Assembly (NCBI GenBank): GCA_036490175.1
Contig: DASXEJ010000355.1
Coordinates: 1-64,000, forward strand
From: Pirellulales bacterium
Lineage (GTDB): Bacteria > Planctomycetota > Planctomycetia > Pirellulales > JACPPG01
Length of the DNA: 64,000 nucleotides
Reading direction: 5' to 3'
Positions 36,469 to 45,903 of this stretch are shown here, in pieces. Below the pieces are notes generated by a model, which was not told the origin of the DNA, ran no database searches, and worked only from the letters and a program-made list of their open reading frames with translations. The translations under genes were made by a program, and so were the position numbers. Positions within the stretch are counted from its first letter, which is position 1. Each line of letters starts with the position of its first letter.

Positions 36469-37731
36469 ATGGATACCGATCTCGTCGACGCGCGCAGTGT
36501 GCCAATGAGCGAGAGTCGCTCGCGCGCTGCAACAGTGACGGGAACCAAAAGGCGCTTAATCGGCTGCGATGCGGTGGTGTGGCGCGCATTGCCCTGGCAT
36601 CCGCGCGCTTGCATTTTGATCCTCACGGCCGGACTAAGTCTCGCGGAACTGGCCGCGACCTCAAGCGGGCAGATCTTCATATCCAACAACGACTTCGGAA
36701 TACAAGGAGTGGGACCGCGGATCGGTGAGTACACGTTTACGGGAGCGACCGTCAACCCGCAACTTGTCGGCGGATATGCATCGGGTCTGAACGATCCCGA
36801 GGGGCTTGCCGAATCGGGCGGAGACGTGTTTGTCGCCAACTACACGGCCGGCACAATCGGGGAATATACGACGTTGGGCGCCACTGTGAACCCGGCGCTC
36901 GTTTCAGGACTCGTTGGTCCCCTGAACATCGCGGTCGACGGCGGTTACATCTATGTCATCAATGCGTTAGGAAATGTCGGCGAATACACGACCTCGGGTG
37001 CCGTAGTAAATCCGACGCTGCTCAAATTCGCCGGGAACGACCCGGTAGGAATTGCCGCGTATGGCGGCAATCTGTATACCAACGACTTGCTCAATCATAC
37101 GGTCAGCGAGTACACATCAGCAGGTGTGCCTGTCAATACGTCGCTGATAACGGGAATCTTTGGGTACGCGATTGCTGTGGCGAACGGAAATATTTTCGTC
37201 GCGAACTCGGCCACGACAGTCGGTGAATACACATTGTCCGGGGCAGTTGTGAACGCGTCGCTGATCAGCGGCGTTCTTACTCCGCCGTCTATCGCAGTGC
37301 TCGGCAACGACGTTTTTGTCATGAGCGACACAAACAACTATTACGGCATTGTCGGCGAATACACCACCGCTGGCGCGACGGTGAACGCCTCGTTGATCTC
37401 GAATTTTTATTTGGGTCATGGTGCAGGGATGACCGTGGTGGCGCCGTTTGCCGGCGACGTTAATTACGACGGAATCGTCAACGGACTGGATATCAATTCG
37501 ATTGCCAACCACTGGCTGCAAACCGGCCCTAATACGGCCGACGCCAACTTTGACGGCATCGTTAACGGGCTGGACGTGGCGCTCGTCGCCGGCAACTGGC
37601 TGAGCACGATCGCCGGTGGAGTTAGCGGCGGGACCGCCGTTCCCGAGCCGTCAACTCTCATACTGAGTGCGCTCGGCGGCCTCGCATTGGCAGCGCGCCG
37701 ACGACACCTCGCTTGGCGTATGGCCCCCTAA
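36469..37731 (+). CDS. Six-repeat beta-propeller, dockerin-like, PEP-CTERM protein
   Basis: The 420-residue exported protein has a long N-terminal extension and a hydrophobic export signal (about 46-62). Six repeats of about 40 residues follow, each beginning with (I/V)GEYTxxGAxVNxxL (about 80-325), which should form a six-bladed NHL-like propeller. Next come two dockerin-type calcium repeats (DVNYDGIVNGLDINSIANHW and DANFDGIVNGLDVALVAGNW) and a PEP-CTERM tail (VPEPSTLILSALGG, basic end ARRRHLAWR). The start at 36469 follows GGGGGTGG; an ATG at 36451 is also possible. The last residues run into an IS3-type remnant, so the tail may have been altered. A surface binding protein is inferred. Confidence 0.85.
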   Translation: MDTDLVDARSVPMSESRSRAATVTGTKRRLIGCDAVVWRALPWHPRACILILTAGLSLAELAATSSGQIFISNNDFGIQGVGPRIGEYTFTGATVNPQLVGGYASGLNDPEGLAESGGDVFVANYTAGTIGEYTTLGATVNPALVSGLVGPLNIAVDGGYIYVINALGNVGEYTTSGAVVNPTLLKFAGNDPVGIAAYGGNLYTNDLLNHTVSEYTSAGVPVNTSLITGIFGYAIAVANGNIFVANSATTVGEYTLSGAVVNASLISGVLTPPSIAVLGNDVFVMSDTNNYYGIVGEYTTAGATVNASLISNFYLGHGAGMTVVAPFAGDVNYDGIVNGLDINSIANHWLQTGPNTADANFDGIVNGLDVALVAGNWLSTIAGGVSGGTAVPEPSTLILSALGGLALAARRRHLAWRMAP

Positions 37732-37955
37732 AGCGCCTATCAACCCAGTACGGTCGGTACGGCTATCGGCGTATTACTGCGCTGCTTCAGCGGGAACGGT
37801 GGCGTGTGAACCACAAGCGTGTCGAGCGACTGTGGCGACTGGAGGGCCTTAACGTGCCCAAACGGCAGCCGAAACGACGACAGGCAGTATGGGTGGGGCC
37901 GACCGGCGACGAAGCGCTCGGCAACATGGATCTTGCTGCAACGGCGGAGTCATGA
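37713..37955 (+). pseudogene. IS3-family transposase (OrfB) remnant
   Basis: The frame encodes YGRYGYRRITALLQRERWRV followed by NHKRVERLWRLEGLNVPKRQ, the conserved start of IS3-family OrfB transposases (YGYRRI, then the VNHKRVxRLxRxxGL helix). It stops after about 75 residues and lacks the whole DDE catalytic core. Recognisable similarity begins near 37730, exactly where the PEP-CTERM gene ends, and runs to the start of the hydrolase gene, whose ATG overlaps the stop. It is the right-hand scar of the region. Confidence 0.85.
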
Positions 37956-38764
37956 CAGAGCCCTCCCGCGAAATCACCATGCTCACGACGCGAAGCGGCA
38001 TCCGCTTTGGTATCCTAGGTGAGAAGCGCACTGCTCCTGCTCCGACATTACTTATCCTGGCAAACTCGACGGCCGGGACGTTGGGCGATCCCTATTTTCT
38101 GCAGGCCGGCAGGCTGCTCTCTCCGCAAGGCTACTTGTGCGTTTCCCTGGATCTGCCGTGTCATGGTGAGCAGCAACGCGACGGAGAGCCAGAGGGCCTG
38201 CGAGGCTGGCGTCATCGGTTCGACGTTGGCGAGCCGTTCCTCGCCGAGTTCGTCGCCCGCGCAAGCGAAGTGCTCGAACATCTGGTGCAGGAGCACTACA
38301 CCCAACCGGCAAAAATCGCTGTGACGGCCACATCACGCGGAGGTTTTGCGGCCTTGCACCTGATGGCGTCCAACGCGCGCATCAAGTGCGCCGCACTCAT
38401 ATGCCCAGTGACCAATCTGGCGGCGCTGGAAGAGTTTCACACCGTCCGGGAGTCTAAGCAAGCTGCGGCGCTATCAATGCTTAACGCCATGAATCTGGCC
38501 GATACATTGGCAGGCCGCCCGCTGTGGATCGTCATTGGCGATCGGGACGAGCGTGTTGATACGGACCAGACGATAGCGCTCGCGCGCAAACTGTCCGCCA
38601 GTGCACACACGCAGCAGCGCGCATCGCAGGTCGAGTTGCACGTACTATCCGAACCCCGCGGTCACACCACACCTGCTGGGGCCGTAGAAGCGAGCGCCAC
38701 GTGGATCGAGCAACAGATGAACGTCGACGATCACCATACCCCAATGCCCCGGCAGACCAACTAG
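37952..38764 (+). CDS. Alpha/beta-hydrolase-family protein
   Basis: The 270-residue protein has an alpha/beta hydrolase layout: LLILANSTAGTLGDPYF, SLDLPCHGEQ (oxyanion/early strands), nucleophile elbow TATSRGGFAAL with Ser in SRGG, acid residue in IGDRDERVD and His in EPRGHTTP. It has no signal peptide and is probably a cytoplasmic esterase or dienelactone-hydrolase-like enzyme. The ATG at 37952 overlaps the stop of the transposase remnant; GGAG lies close upstream. The neighbouring scars suggest its original upstream region was replaced, so its present promoter is unclear. Confidence 0.85.
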   Translation: MTEPSREITMLTTRSGIRFGILGEKRTAPAPTLLILANSTAGTLGDPYFLQAGRLLSPQGYLCVSLDLPCHGEQQRDGEPEGLRGWRHRFDVGEPFLAEFVARASEVLEHLVQEHYTQPAKIAVTATSRGGFAALHLMASNARIKCAALICPVTNLAALEEFHTVRESKQAAALSMLNAMNLADTLAGRPLWIVIGDRDERVDTDQTIALARKLSASAHTQQRASQVELHVLSEPRGHTTPAGAVEASATWIEQQMNVDDHHTPMPRQTN

Positions 38765-39090
38765 GTTACCCCCATCCGGGCGAAAGTGACCGTTGCGCGC
38801 TGCGTTTTAGCTTCACTCCCCAGGCGATTGGCTCGCGGATTCGCGCGGCTTAAATGATGACCTCTCATGGCGAGGGTATACTACCCTCTATGCCTAATGA
38901 TGTCTGCACACGACTCCGGAACGTTCGGCGAGTTGAAAAACTGCCGATGGGGCGTGGCAATCGCATGGGATCGAGATTCATAAATAGCTCCCGATTGCCA
39001 TGCAGCGCGAAGAACGTAACCGTCATGGGAACGAGAGCCGCTGCGCGGTGGCCGACCGTCGATGCGCAACAAGCCGACTGCCTATCCGCG
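38765..39090. other. Region upstream of the cytochrome-c/DUF1549/DUF1553 gene
   Basis: About 325 bases. The frame of the downstream gene stays open back to 38854, but the extra 79 residues have no domain and no ribosome-binding site was identified, so the stretch is treated as leader and promoter. A start within it (ATG at 38854, 38965 or 39025) cannot be excluded. Confidence 0.35.
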
Positions 39091-42000
39091 ATGAACCCAA
39101 AATCGGCTCGCCAGCGGCCACACTCCTGCTTTGCGCGAGCTTGTTTGCTTGCGTCTACTCTCACCGTTGTGCTGACAGCGGGCGCCATGTTCGCTGCCGA
39201 CAGTGCGCCTGTTCCGCAAATACAGTTCAACCGAGATGTCCGGCCAATCCTTTCTGACAAATGCTTTCACTGTCACGGTCCAGACGCCAAAAAGCGCGAA
39301 GCCGACCTTCGGCTCGACGTGCGCGATGTGGCCGTAACAGCCGGCGCAATTGTTCCACACAAGCCGGATGAAAGTGCGCTCTTGCGACGCATTACAAGCA
39401 GTGACGACGACGAGCGCATGCCTCCCAACGCGGCCAAGCTCGAACGGCTCACGGAGCCCGAGGTGCAAACCCTACGTCGTTGGATCGAACAAGGGGCAGA
39501 ATATGAAAACCATTGGAGCTTTATTCCGCTACAAGCTGTCGCTGTGCCAGGCACAGGCGAGGCAAGCCCGATCGATTCTCTGATCAACGTTAGCCTCGCG
39601 AAGCGCGGCGTTGCACAGCAACCGGAAGCCGACCGCCACACACTCATTCGGCGTTTGAGCTTCGATCTGACGGGACTGCCCCCTTCGCCGCAGGAGATCA
39701 TAGCCTTTGTCAACGACAAGGAGCCCGCTGCCTACGAGCGATTGGTAGACCGACTGCTCGCCTCTGAGCATTACGGCGAGCGCATGGCGGTCGATTGGCT
39801 AGACACGGCCCGTTACGCCGATAGCTACGGCTTCCAAGTCGATCGCGAGCGCGAAGTGTGGCCGTGGCGCGACTGGGTCGTGCGTGCCTTCAACGCCAAC
39901 ATGCCACTGGATCAGTTCATCGTCTGGCAACTTGCCGGCGACCTGTTGCCCGCGGCTACCGACGAGCAGATTCTTGCCACGGCCTTCAACCGATTGCACC
40001 AGCAAGAGTCGGAGGGGGGGAGCGTCGAAGAGGAGTATCGCGTCGAGTACGTCTGCGACCGCGTGCAAACATTTGCCACGACGTTTCTCGGGCTCACCTT
40101 CGAATGCGCGCGCTGCCACGATCACAAGTATGACCCGATAACACAGCGCGAGTACTATCAGTTTTTCTCGCTGTTTCAGAACATCGACGAAGCGGGCGTC
40201 TACTCCTATTTCACGCCATCGATTCCAACGCCGACGCTCTTGCTGTCAGACGCCACGGCCAAGGAACGTCTGGCATCCCTCGAGGCTCAGGTCGCCGAGC
40301 AAGTTTCAAAATTGCGCACCCTGCGCGATTCGCGCCGTGAGTTCTTCGCCCACTGGCTGGCGGATTCTGGCCGACAAATCGGCGACCCCGTCAAACCAAA
40401 CTCGGCCGATACTTCTTCGGCGACCTTTGCTTGGGGAGAGATTGCACGGTTCGACTTCGAGATGCTCGACAAGGACAAACTCGCCAACACGGTCGAGGCT
40501 GGCAAACCGGCCGTGCTGAAGGGGGATAACAAGCTCGTTCCTGGCCGGCATGGGCAGGCGGCGCAGTTCACAGGGGATGATCCGATCGATCTCCCCTCGG
40601 GGAATTTCGCACGCCACGAACCATTTTCAGTGTCGCTGTGGATGCAGACTCCGGATTTTAAGGACCGGGCCGTGGTATTTCACCGCTCGCGCGCCTGGAC
40701 CGATTCCGGTAGCCGTGGCTACGAATTACTGATCGAAGCCGGCCGCTTGAAATGGTCGCTGATCCACTTCTGGCCTGGCAATGCTATCTCGATTGTCGCC
40801 GTCGATCCCTTGCCGCTCAAAGAGTGGGTACACGTTACGGTCGTGTCGGATGGCAGCAGTCGCGCTGCGGGATTGCGGATGTTCGTCAATGGCATCCCCG
40901 CCAAGGTCGTGATCGTCAAAGACAATTTGCACAAAGAAATCACCGGCGGGGGGGGCGATAACATCGCGCTCGGCGAGCGTTTCCGCGATCGCGGATTCAA
41001 GGGTGGACTCATCGACGAGTTCCGCGTCTTCTCGCGCGAGCTGTCTGCGCTCGAGGCACTCGAGCCGTTCGACGCAGCGGCCGGGAAAGCCATCTTGGTC
41101 AAGCCCAGCGCGATGCTCACCGAGGACGAGCGAGAACTCCTATTTGACTACTACCTCGCATCCCGCGATGAACCGTGGCGAGGTCAGCTAGACGCACTAC
41201 GGGCGGCGCGCGGTGAGCTAACGAAGTTCGCCGACGGCATCAAAGAAATTATGGTGATGCGAGAGTTGCCGGAACCGAAGAGCGCATATGTGCTATTTCG
41301 TGGCGAGTATGCCGAACGACGCGATGAAGTAGCAGCCGGCACGCCGGCCGCGCTGCTGCCCCTGCTGCCCGAGGCGCCGCGCAATCGGCTGGGGCTCGCC
41401 CAGTGGTTGACCGATCGACGTCACCCGCTCACGGCGCGCGTCGTGGTCAATCGCGTCTGGCAGTCACTGTTTGGCAGAGGACTAGTGGCAACAGCCGAGA
41501 ATTTCGGCAGCCAGGGATCGCGGGCTCTTTATCCGGAAGTGCTGGACTTGTTATCGCTGCGGCTAATCGATGGCGGCTGGAATATGAAGGAACTAATAAA
41601 GTCGATCGTCACAAGTCACACATATCGGCAACAGAGTTTTGCTGATGCAAGGTTGATGGCGGACGATCCCGACAATGAGCTGCTAGGGCGCGGCCCGCGG
41701 CTCCGCTTGCCAGCCGAAATGATTCGCGACAATGCGCTGGCAGCCGCCGGCCTGCTCAAACGTCAGCTCGGCGGAGCGCCAGTAAATCCGTATGAGATGA
41801 GCGAGTCGTTCAAGCCCGTGCAGGCGAGCGAAGGCGACGGCGTTTACCGACGCAGCCTCTATACAAACTGGCGCCGCACCGGCCCGCCGCCCGCCTTGGT
41901 CGCCTTCGACGCGCCCCGGCGTGCGGTGTGCATCGCCAAGCGCGACAGGACCGATACACCGCTGCAAGCTTTGATTCTGCTAAATGGCGTGCAATTCGTA

Positions 42001-42303
42001 GAGGCGGCCCACGTGCTGGGGGAATCGCTCTATCGCGATTCCCAGGGGAACGTACCGCTGATGATCGAACAAGGTTTTCTGCGCTGCTTGAGCCGCCTAC
42101 CCGACGAACGTGAAGTCCAAATCCTGGTCCGGCTCTATCAAGAACAGCTCGAACACTTCACGGCGCATCAGGCCGACGCCGAGCAACTGCTCAAGATCGG
42201 CAAGGCTCCGCATGACGCTATGATCCCGGTTGCCGCTGCCGCGGCCGCCACTGTACTTTCGCAGACGTTGCTTAACCATGATGAATGCGTTGTGAAGCGA
42301 TAA
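39091..42303 (+). CDS. Planctomycete cytochrome-c / DUF1549 / LamG / DUF1553 protein
   Basis: The 1070-residue exported protein is typical of Planctomycetes. It has a signal peptide (to about 38, GAMFAADSA), a PSCyt1 c-type haem domain with CFHCH (about 55), and DUF1549 (about 125-335) with conserved LTGLPPSP and VDWLDTARYADSYG and a second CxxCH in ECARCHDHKYDP. A LamG/concanavalin-like domain (about 455-640, FSVSLWMQTPDF) and DUF1553 (about 755-1050, LAQWLTDRRHPLTARVVVNR) follow. It is usually encoded beside a DUF1501 protein, as here (58 bases on). The pair is thought to work on carbohydrates or sulfated glycans at the cell surface, but no activity is proven. The start is uncertain; ATG at 39091 opens the best signal peptide. 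Confidence 0.9.
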   Translation: MNPKSARQRPHSCFARACLLASTLTVVLTAGAMFAADSAPVPQIQFNRDVRPILSDKCFHCHGPDAKKREADLRLDVRDVAVTAGAIVPHKPDESALLRRITSSDDDERMPPNAAKLERLTEPEVQTLRRWIEQGAEYENHWSFIPLQAVAVPGTGEASPIDSLINVSLAKRGVAQQPEADRHTLIRRLSFDLTGLPPSPQEIIAFVNDKEPAAYERLVDRLLASEHYGERMAVDWLDTARYADSYGFQVDREREVWPWRDWVVRAFNANMPLDQFIVWQLAGDLLPAATDEQILATAFNRLHQQESEGGSVEEEYRVEYVCDRVQTFATTFLGLTFECARCHDHKYDPITQREYYQFFSLFQNIDEAGVYSYFTPSIPTPTLLLSDATAKERLASLEAQVAEQVSKLRTLRDSRREFFAHWLADSGRQIGDPVKPNSADTSSATFAWGEIARFDFEMLDKDKLANTVEAGKPAVLKGDNKLVPGRHGQAAQFTGDDPIDLPSGNFARHEPFSVSLWMQTPDFKDRAVVFHRSRAWTDSGSRGYELLIEAGRLKWSLIHFWPGNAISIVAVDPLPLKEWVHVTVVSDGSSRAAGLRMFVNGIPAKVVIVKDNLHKEITGGGGDNIALGERFRDRGFKGGLIDEFRVFSRELSALEALEPFDAAAGKAILVKPSAMLTEDERELLFDYYLASRDEPWRGQLDALRAARGELTKFADGIKEIMVMRELPEPKSAYVLFRGEYAERRDEVAAGTPAALLPLLPEAPRNRLGLAQWLTDRRHPLTARVVVNRVWQSLFGRGLVATAENFGSQGSRALYPEVLDLLSLRLIDGGWNMKELIKSIVTSHTYRQQSFADARLMADDPDNELLGRGPRLRLPAEMIRDNALAAAGLLKRQLGGAPVNPYEMSESFKPVQASEGDGVYRRSLYTNWRRTGPPPALVAFDAPRRAVCIAKRDRTDTPLQALILLNGVQFVEAAHVLGESLYRDSQGNVPLMIEQGFLRCLSRLPDEREVQILVRLYQEQLEHFTAHQADAEQLLKIGKAPHDAMIPVAAAAAATVLSQTLLNHDECVVKR

Positions 42304-42361
42304 AAGTGCTCCACAAACGTTTTGGTATTGGCTTCCATCACACTCGCTCCTCGAAAAGAAT

Positions 42362-43792
42362 ATGACCGCGACGCCTGCTACCGTGATCAATCGCCGTGAG
42401 CTGCTCAAAGGGGGACTCGGTTTAGGGGGGATTGCCCTGGCTGACCTGCTGACGCAGGGCAAGGCACAGGCCGGTCCGCTCGATCGCGGTGCGCTAGGAG
42501 AACCGCATTTCCCTCCCAAGGTTCGCCGGATCATTTATCTGTTCATGTCCGGCGCGCCGTCGCAACTCGACCTCCTGGATTACAAGCCACTCTTGAACCA
42601 GCGACAAGGCGAGCAGCTCCCCGATTCGGTGCGCGGCGGACAACGGCTGACCGGCATGTCGGGCAATCAATCCTCGATACCGCTGGTAGGCTCGCCGTTC
42701 AAGTTTCAACAGCATGGCGCAGGGGGCGCCTGGTTCAGCGAGTTGCTGCCGCACACGGCTTCGATCGCCGACGATTTGTGCATCGTGCGCTCGATGTTCA
42801 CCGAAGCGATCAACCACGGCCCCGGCGTCACCTTCCTGCAGACCGGATCACAAATCGCCGGTCGACCAAGTATGGGCGCCTGGCTGAGCTACGGACTGGG
42901 ACAAGAGAACGCCAATTTGCCGTCGTTCGTCGTGCTGGTCACCAAAGACAAAGGGGGACAGGCGCTAGGAACTCACCTGTGGGGGAGTGGGTTTCTGCCG
43001 ACACGGCATCAGGGTGTCTTGTTCCGTGCCGCCAAGGATCCGGTGCTATATCTCGACAATCCGGCCGGCGTTAATACCGACAGCCGGCGTTTGATGCTCG
43101 ATCGACTGCGCGAACTGCATCAGCACCAACTCGAAACGACCCCTGATACCGAAATTCAGAATCGGATCGACCACTACGAGATGGCATTCGCGATGCAATC
43201 AAGTATTCCCGAAGTGGTCGACATCGCAGCCGAGCCGCAGGCGGTGCTCGACTCGTATGGGCCCGACGTAAAGACTCCCGGCACATTCGCCGCCAATTGT
43301 TTATTGGCCCGTCGCATGGCGGAGCGCGGAGTGCGGTTTATCCAGCTTTATCACCAGGACTGGGATCATCATGGTGGACTGCCGGAGGCGCTGCCGAAAC
43401 TGTGCAAAGAGACAGACCAGCCGGCCGCCGCCCTGGTGCAGGACCTAAAACGCTGCGGTCTATTGGAAGACACGCTTGTGATCTGGGGTGGCGAGTTTGG
43501 TCGGACAAACTATTGCCAGGGGAAGATCCAAACGAATTTCGGCCGCGACCATCACCCGCGCTGTTTCAGCATGTGGCTGGCCGGCGGAGGCATCAAGCGC
43601 GGAACGGTCTACGGAGAAACCTGCGAGTTCGGCTACAACGTCGCGTCAGGCGGCCTGCATATTCACGATTTGCAGGCCACGGTCCTGCACTTGCTCGGCA
43701 TCGACCATGAACGCTTGACTTACAAATTCCAAGGACGTCGCTATCGACTGACAGACGTCCACGGCAACGTCGTCCCCGGTATTCTGGCGTAG
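42362..43792 (+). CDS. DUF1501 protein (sulfatase-like fold), Tat-exported
   Basis: The 476-residue protein has a twin-arginine signal (INRRELLKGGLGLGGIALAD) and the DUF1501 landmarks IYLFMSGAPSQLDLLDYKP, DWDHHGG, WGGEFGRTNY and FGRDHHPRCFSMWLAGGGIK. DUF1501 proteins have an alkaline-phosphatase/sulfatase-like fold, with metal-binding Asp/His in these motifs. It is partner to the preceding DUF1549/DUF1553 protein and the second gene of a probable five-gene plus-strand unit. The ribosome-binding site is weak. Substrate unknown. Confidence 0.92.
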   Translation: MTATPATVINRRELLKGGLGLGGIALADLLTQGKAQAGPLDRGALGEPHFPPKVRRIIYLFMSGAPSQLDLLDYKPLLNQRQGEQLPDSVRGGQRLTGMSGNQSSIPLVGSPFKFQQHGAGGAWFSELLPHTASIADDLCIVRSMFTEAINHGPGVTFLQTGSQIAGRPSMGAWLSYGLGQENANLPSFVVLVTKDKGGQALGTHLWGSGFLPTRHQGVLFRAAKDPVLYLDNPAGVNTDSRRLMLDRLRELHQHQLETTPDTEIQNRIDHYEMAFAMQSSIPEVVDIAAEPQAVLDSYGPDVKTPGTFAANCLLARRMAERGVRFIQLYHQDWDHHGGLPEALPKLCKETDQPAAALVQDLKRCGLLEDTLVIWGGEFGRTNYCQGKIQTNFGRDHHPRCFSMWLAGGGIKRGTVYGETCEFGYNVASGGLHIHDLQATVLHLLGIDHERLTYKFQGRRYRLTDVHGNVVPGILA

Positions 43793-43894
43793 CAATTTGG
43801 TCGTAAAACCAGGATCGCGGCACCGGTTCGACAGCATCCAGATAGGCATGCAGGCTTGCGCACAATCCAACAAAAGGCACGGGGAGAATGACGC

Positions 43895-44863
43895 TTGAGT
43901 CGTCCCATTATCGTTGTTCTGGACGGTGCGACGTTGAACCCGGGCGACAATCCGTGGACCAAGTTGGAAGCAATTGGACAAGTGGTCGTCTACGACCGCT
44001 CGCCGCCATCGACGATTGCCATGCGGGCACGTGACGCGTCCGTGGTGGTGGTTAACAAGGTCAAGCTGTCGCGCGAGTTTTTTGAGCAGGCGCCCACAGT
44101 GCGCTTCGTCGCAGTCACTGCCACGGGCACGGATTGCGTCGACAGTGTCGCGGCACGAGAACGCGGGGTGCCGGTGGCGAACGTCCCCATTTATGGCACG
44201 GATTCCGTGGCGCAGTTCGTTTTCGCCCTGCTACTGAATGCTTGCCATCATGTCGACTTGCATAACCAGGCCGTTCACGACGGCGAATGGGGCCGCGCGG
44301 CGGATTTCTGCTTTTGGAAGACGCCGCTGCTGGAGTTAGCCGGACGGACGATCGGAATCGTTGGTTTCGGCCGCATCGGCCGGCGTGTGGGGGATCTGGC
44401 CCATGCATTTGGCATGTCGGTCCTGGCCCACAATCCACATCGCGGACCAGTCCCGAGCTACGAGCCGTTTGCCTGGGTTGAGCTGGAAGAACTCTTCGTG
44501 CGCTCGGATGTTATCAGTTTGCACTGTCCTGCGACGCCGCAGACCAGAGGCATCGTGAATCGCCAACTGCTCGGGCATGTGCGACCGCATGCTGTGTTGA
44601 TTAACACGTCACGTGGCGATTTGATCGTCGAGGCCGATTTGGCTACCGCGCTCGATCGCGGCCAACTTGCAGCAGCCGCCGTCGATGTTGCATCGGCAGA
44701 GCCGATTCGGCCGGACAATCCCTTGCTCAAGGCCAAAAATTGCGTCATCACGCCCCACATTGCCTGGGCCACGCTTGCGGCTCGGCAGCGTTTAATGGCG
44801 GCCACCGTGCAGAACGTCGCCAACTTCCTGGCCGGCAATCCTACTAACGTGGTGAATCCGTGA
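43895..44863 (+). CDS. D-2-hydroxyacid dehydrogenase, glycerate dehydrogenase (HprA)-like
   Basis: The 322-residue NAD(P)-dependent reductase has dinucleotide motif GIVGFGRIGRRVG (154-166) and catalytic Arg240 (NTSRGD), Glu269 (ASAEP) and His288 (TPHIAWAT). The sequence ITPHIAWATLAARQRL and the ending LAGNPTNVVN are characteristic of glycerate dehydrogenase/hydroxypyruvate reductase. The likely reaction is hydroxypyruvate to D-glycerate. The start is TTG at 43895, with GGGGAG 8 bases upstream. Its stop overlaps the ATG of the kinase gene (TGATG), and an enolase-like gene follows, which supports a glycerate route. Confidence 0.9.
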   Translation: MSRPIIVVLDGATLNPGDNPWTKLEAIGQVVVYDRSPPSTIAMRARDASVVVVNKVKLSREFFEQAPTVRFVAVTATGTDCVDSVAARERGVPVANVPIYGTDSVAQFVFALLLNACHHVDLHNQAVHDGEWGRAADFCFWKTPLLELAGRTIGIVGFGRIGRRVGDLAHAFGMSVLAHNPHRGPVPSYEPFAWVELEELFVRSDVISLHCPATPQTRGIVNRQLLGHVRPHAVLINTSRGDLIVEADLATALDRGQLAAAAVDVASAEPIRPDNPLLKAKNCVITPHIAWATLAARQRLMAATVQNVANFLAGNPTNVVNP

Positions 44864-45897
44864 TGGCGGAATACGCCAGCGCCAACGCGCTAGACATCGA
44901 GCAGCCCGGCCAGTTGGAGATCTATTTGCGGTCTACAGGCCGTGTGCCGGCAAAAGACCACATTACCGTTCAGCGCCTTGCGGGGGGCGTTTCCAATCGT
45001 ACGATGCTCGTCGCGTGCAATAGCGGACCGCGGTGGGTTATCAAGCAAGCGCTCGCTAAGCTGCGCGTTGCGGTCGATTGGTTTGCCGATCCGGTGCGCG
45101 TGCATCGCGAGGCGCTCGCCATGCGATGGTTGAATCAGGTTCTCCCAGCCGGCAGCGTGCCGGCGCTTGTCTTCGAAGACCCGGAGCAACATCTGCTGGC
45201 GATGGAGTGTGTGCCAGAACCCCACGATAACTGGAAGACGCTCCTGCTCGCGCAACCTATCGACAGCGAACACGTGCGTCAATTCGGCGCGTTGTTGGGC
45301 AATATCCATCGCCAAGGGTGTGTGGAGGGCGCCGCCGTGCCGTCTGAGTTGTCCGACAAATCGCTGTTCGAGGCACTCCGGCTGGAGCCTTACTACCGTT
45401 ACACGGCTGAGCAAGTTCCCGAGGCCGGGAGCTTTCTCCGCGCGCTCGTCGAGCGCACGCGATCGAGGCATGACACATTCGTTCACGGTGATTTCAGCCC
45501 GAAGAATATCTTGGTCCATCACGGGCGGCTGGTTCTGCTCGACCACGAAGTAGCGCACGTGGGGGATCCTGCGTTTGACGTTGGCTTTGCGCTGGCGCAC
45601 TTATTGAGTAAGGCACATTACCGCGTAGATCAGCGCGACGAGTTTGCGGTCGCCGCAGACTATTTCTGGCGCATTTATTGGCAAACGCGGGGAACGGTTC
45701 CTTGGCAGGAAGATTTGGCAGGCAGAGTTGTGCAGCATACCTTGGCCTGCCTACTATCGCGTGTTGAGGGGCGGTCGCCGCTGGAATATTTTCAAGACTC
45801 GCATCGGGCCCGACAGCGGCAGGCCGTTTTGGCACTGTTGACCAGACCGCCGCAGACCGTGTCGGACCTAATTCCTGCATTCTTAGAAAGGATATAA
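44863..45897 (+). CDS. Aminoglycoside-phosphotransferase-fold (APH) small-molecule kinase
   Basis: The 344-residue soluble kinase has an N-lobe loop GGVSNRTMLV and Lys61 (WVIKQAL), catalytic loop HGDFSPKN (His208, Asp210, Asn215) and the metal site Asp227 in LLDHEVAHVGDPAFD, all intact. APH-fold kinases phosphorylate sugars, choline, homoserine or drugs. Its ATG shares one base with the stop of the glycerate-dehydrogenase-like gene, and the enolase-like gene starts 6 bases after its own stop. A glycerate or related 2-hydroxyacid substrate is therefore the best guess, but this is inference; the APH fold is not the usual glycerate kinase fold. Confidence 0.85.
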   Translation: MAEYASANALDIEQPGQLEIYLRSTGRVPAKDHITVQRLAGGVSNRTMLVACNSGPRWVIKQALAKLRVAVDWFADPVRVHREALAMRWLNQVLPAGSVPALVFEDPEQHLLAMECVPEPHDNWKTLLLAQPIDSEHVRQFGALLGNIHRQGCVEGAAVPSELSDKSLFEALRLEPYYRYTAEQVPEAGSFLRALVERTRSRHDTFVHGDFSPKNILVHHGRLVLLDHEVAHVGDPAFDVGFALAHLLSKAHYRVDQRDEFAVAADYFWRIYWQTRGTVPWQEDLAGRVVQHTLACLLSRVEGRSPLEYFQDSHRARQRQAVLALLTRPPQTVSDLIPAFLERI

Positions 45898-45903
45898 GTC
45901 CGG

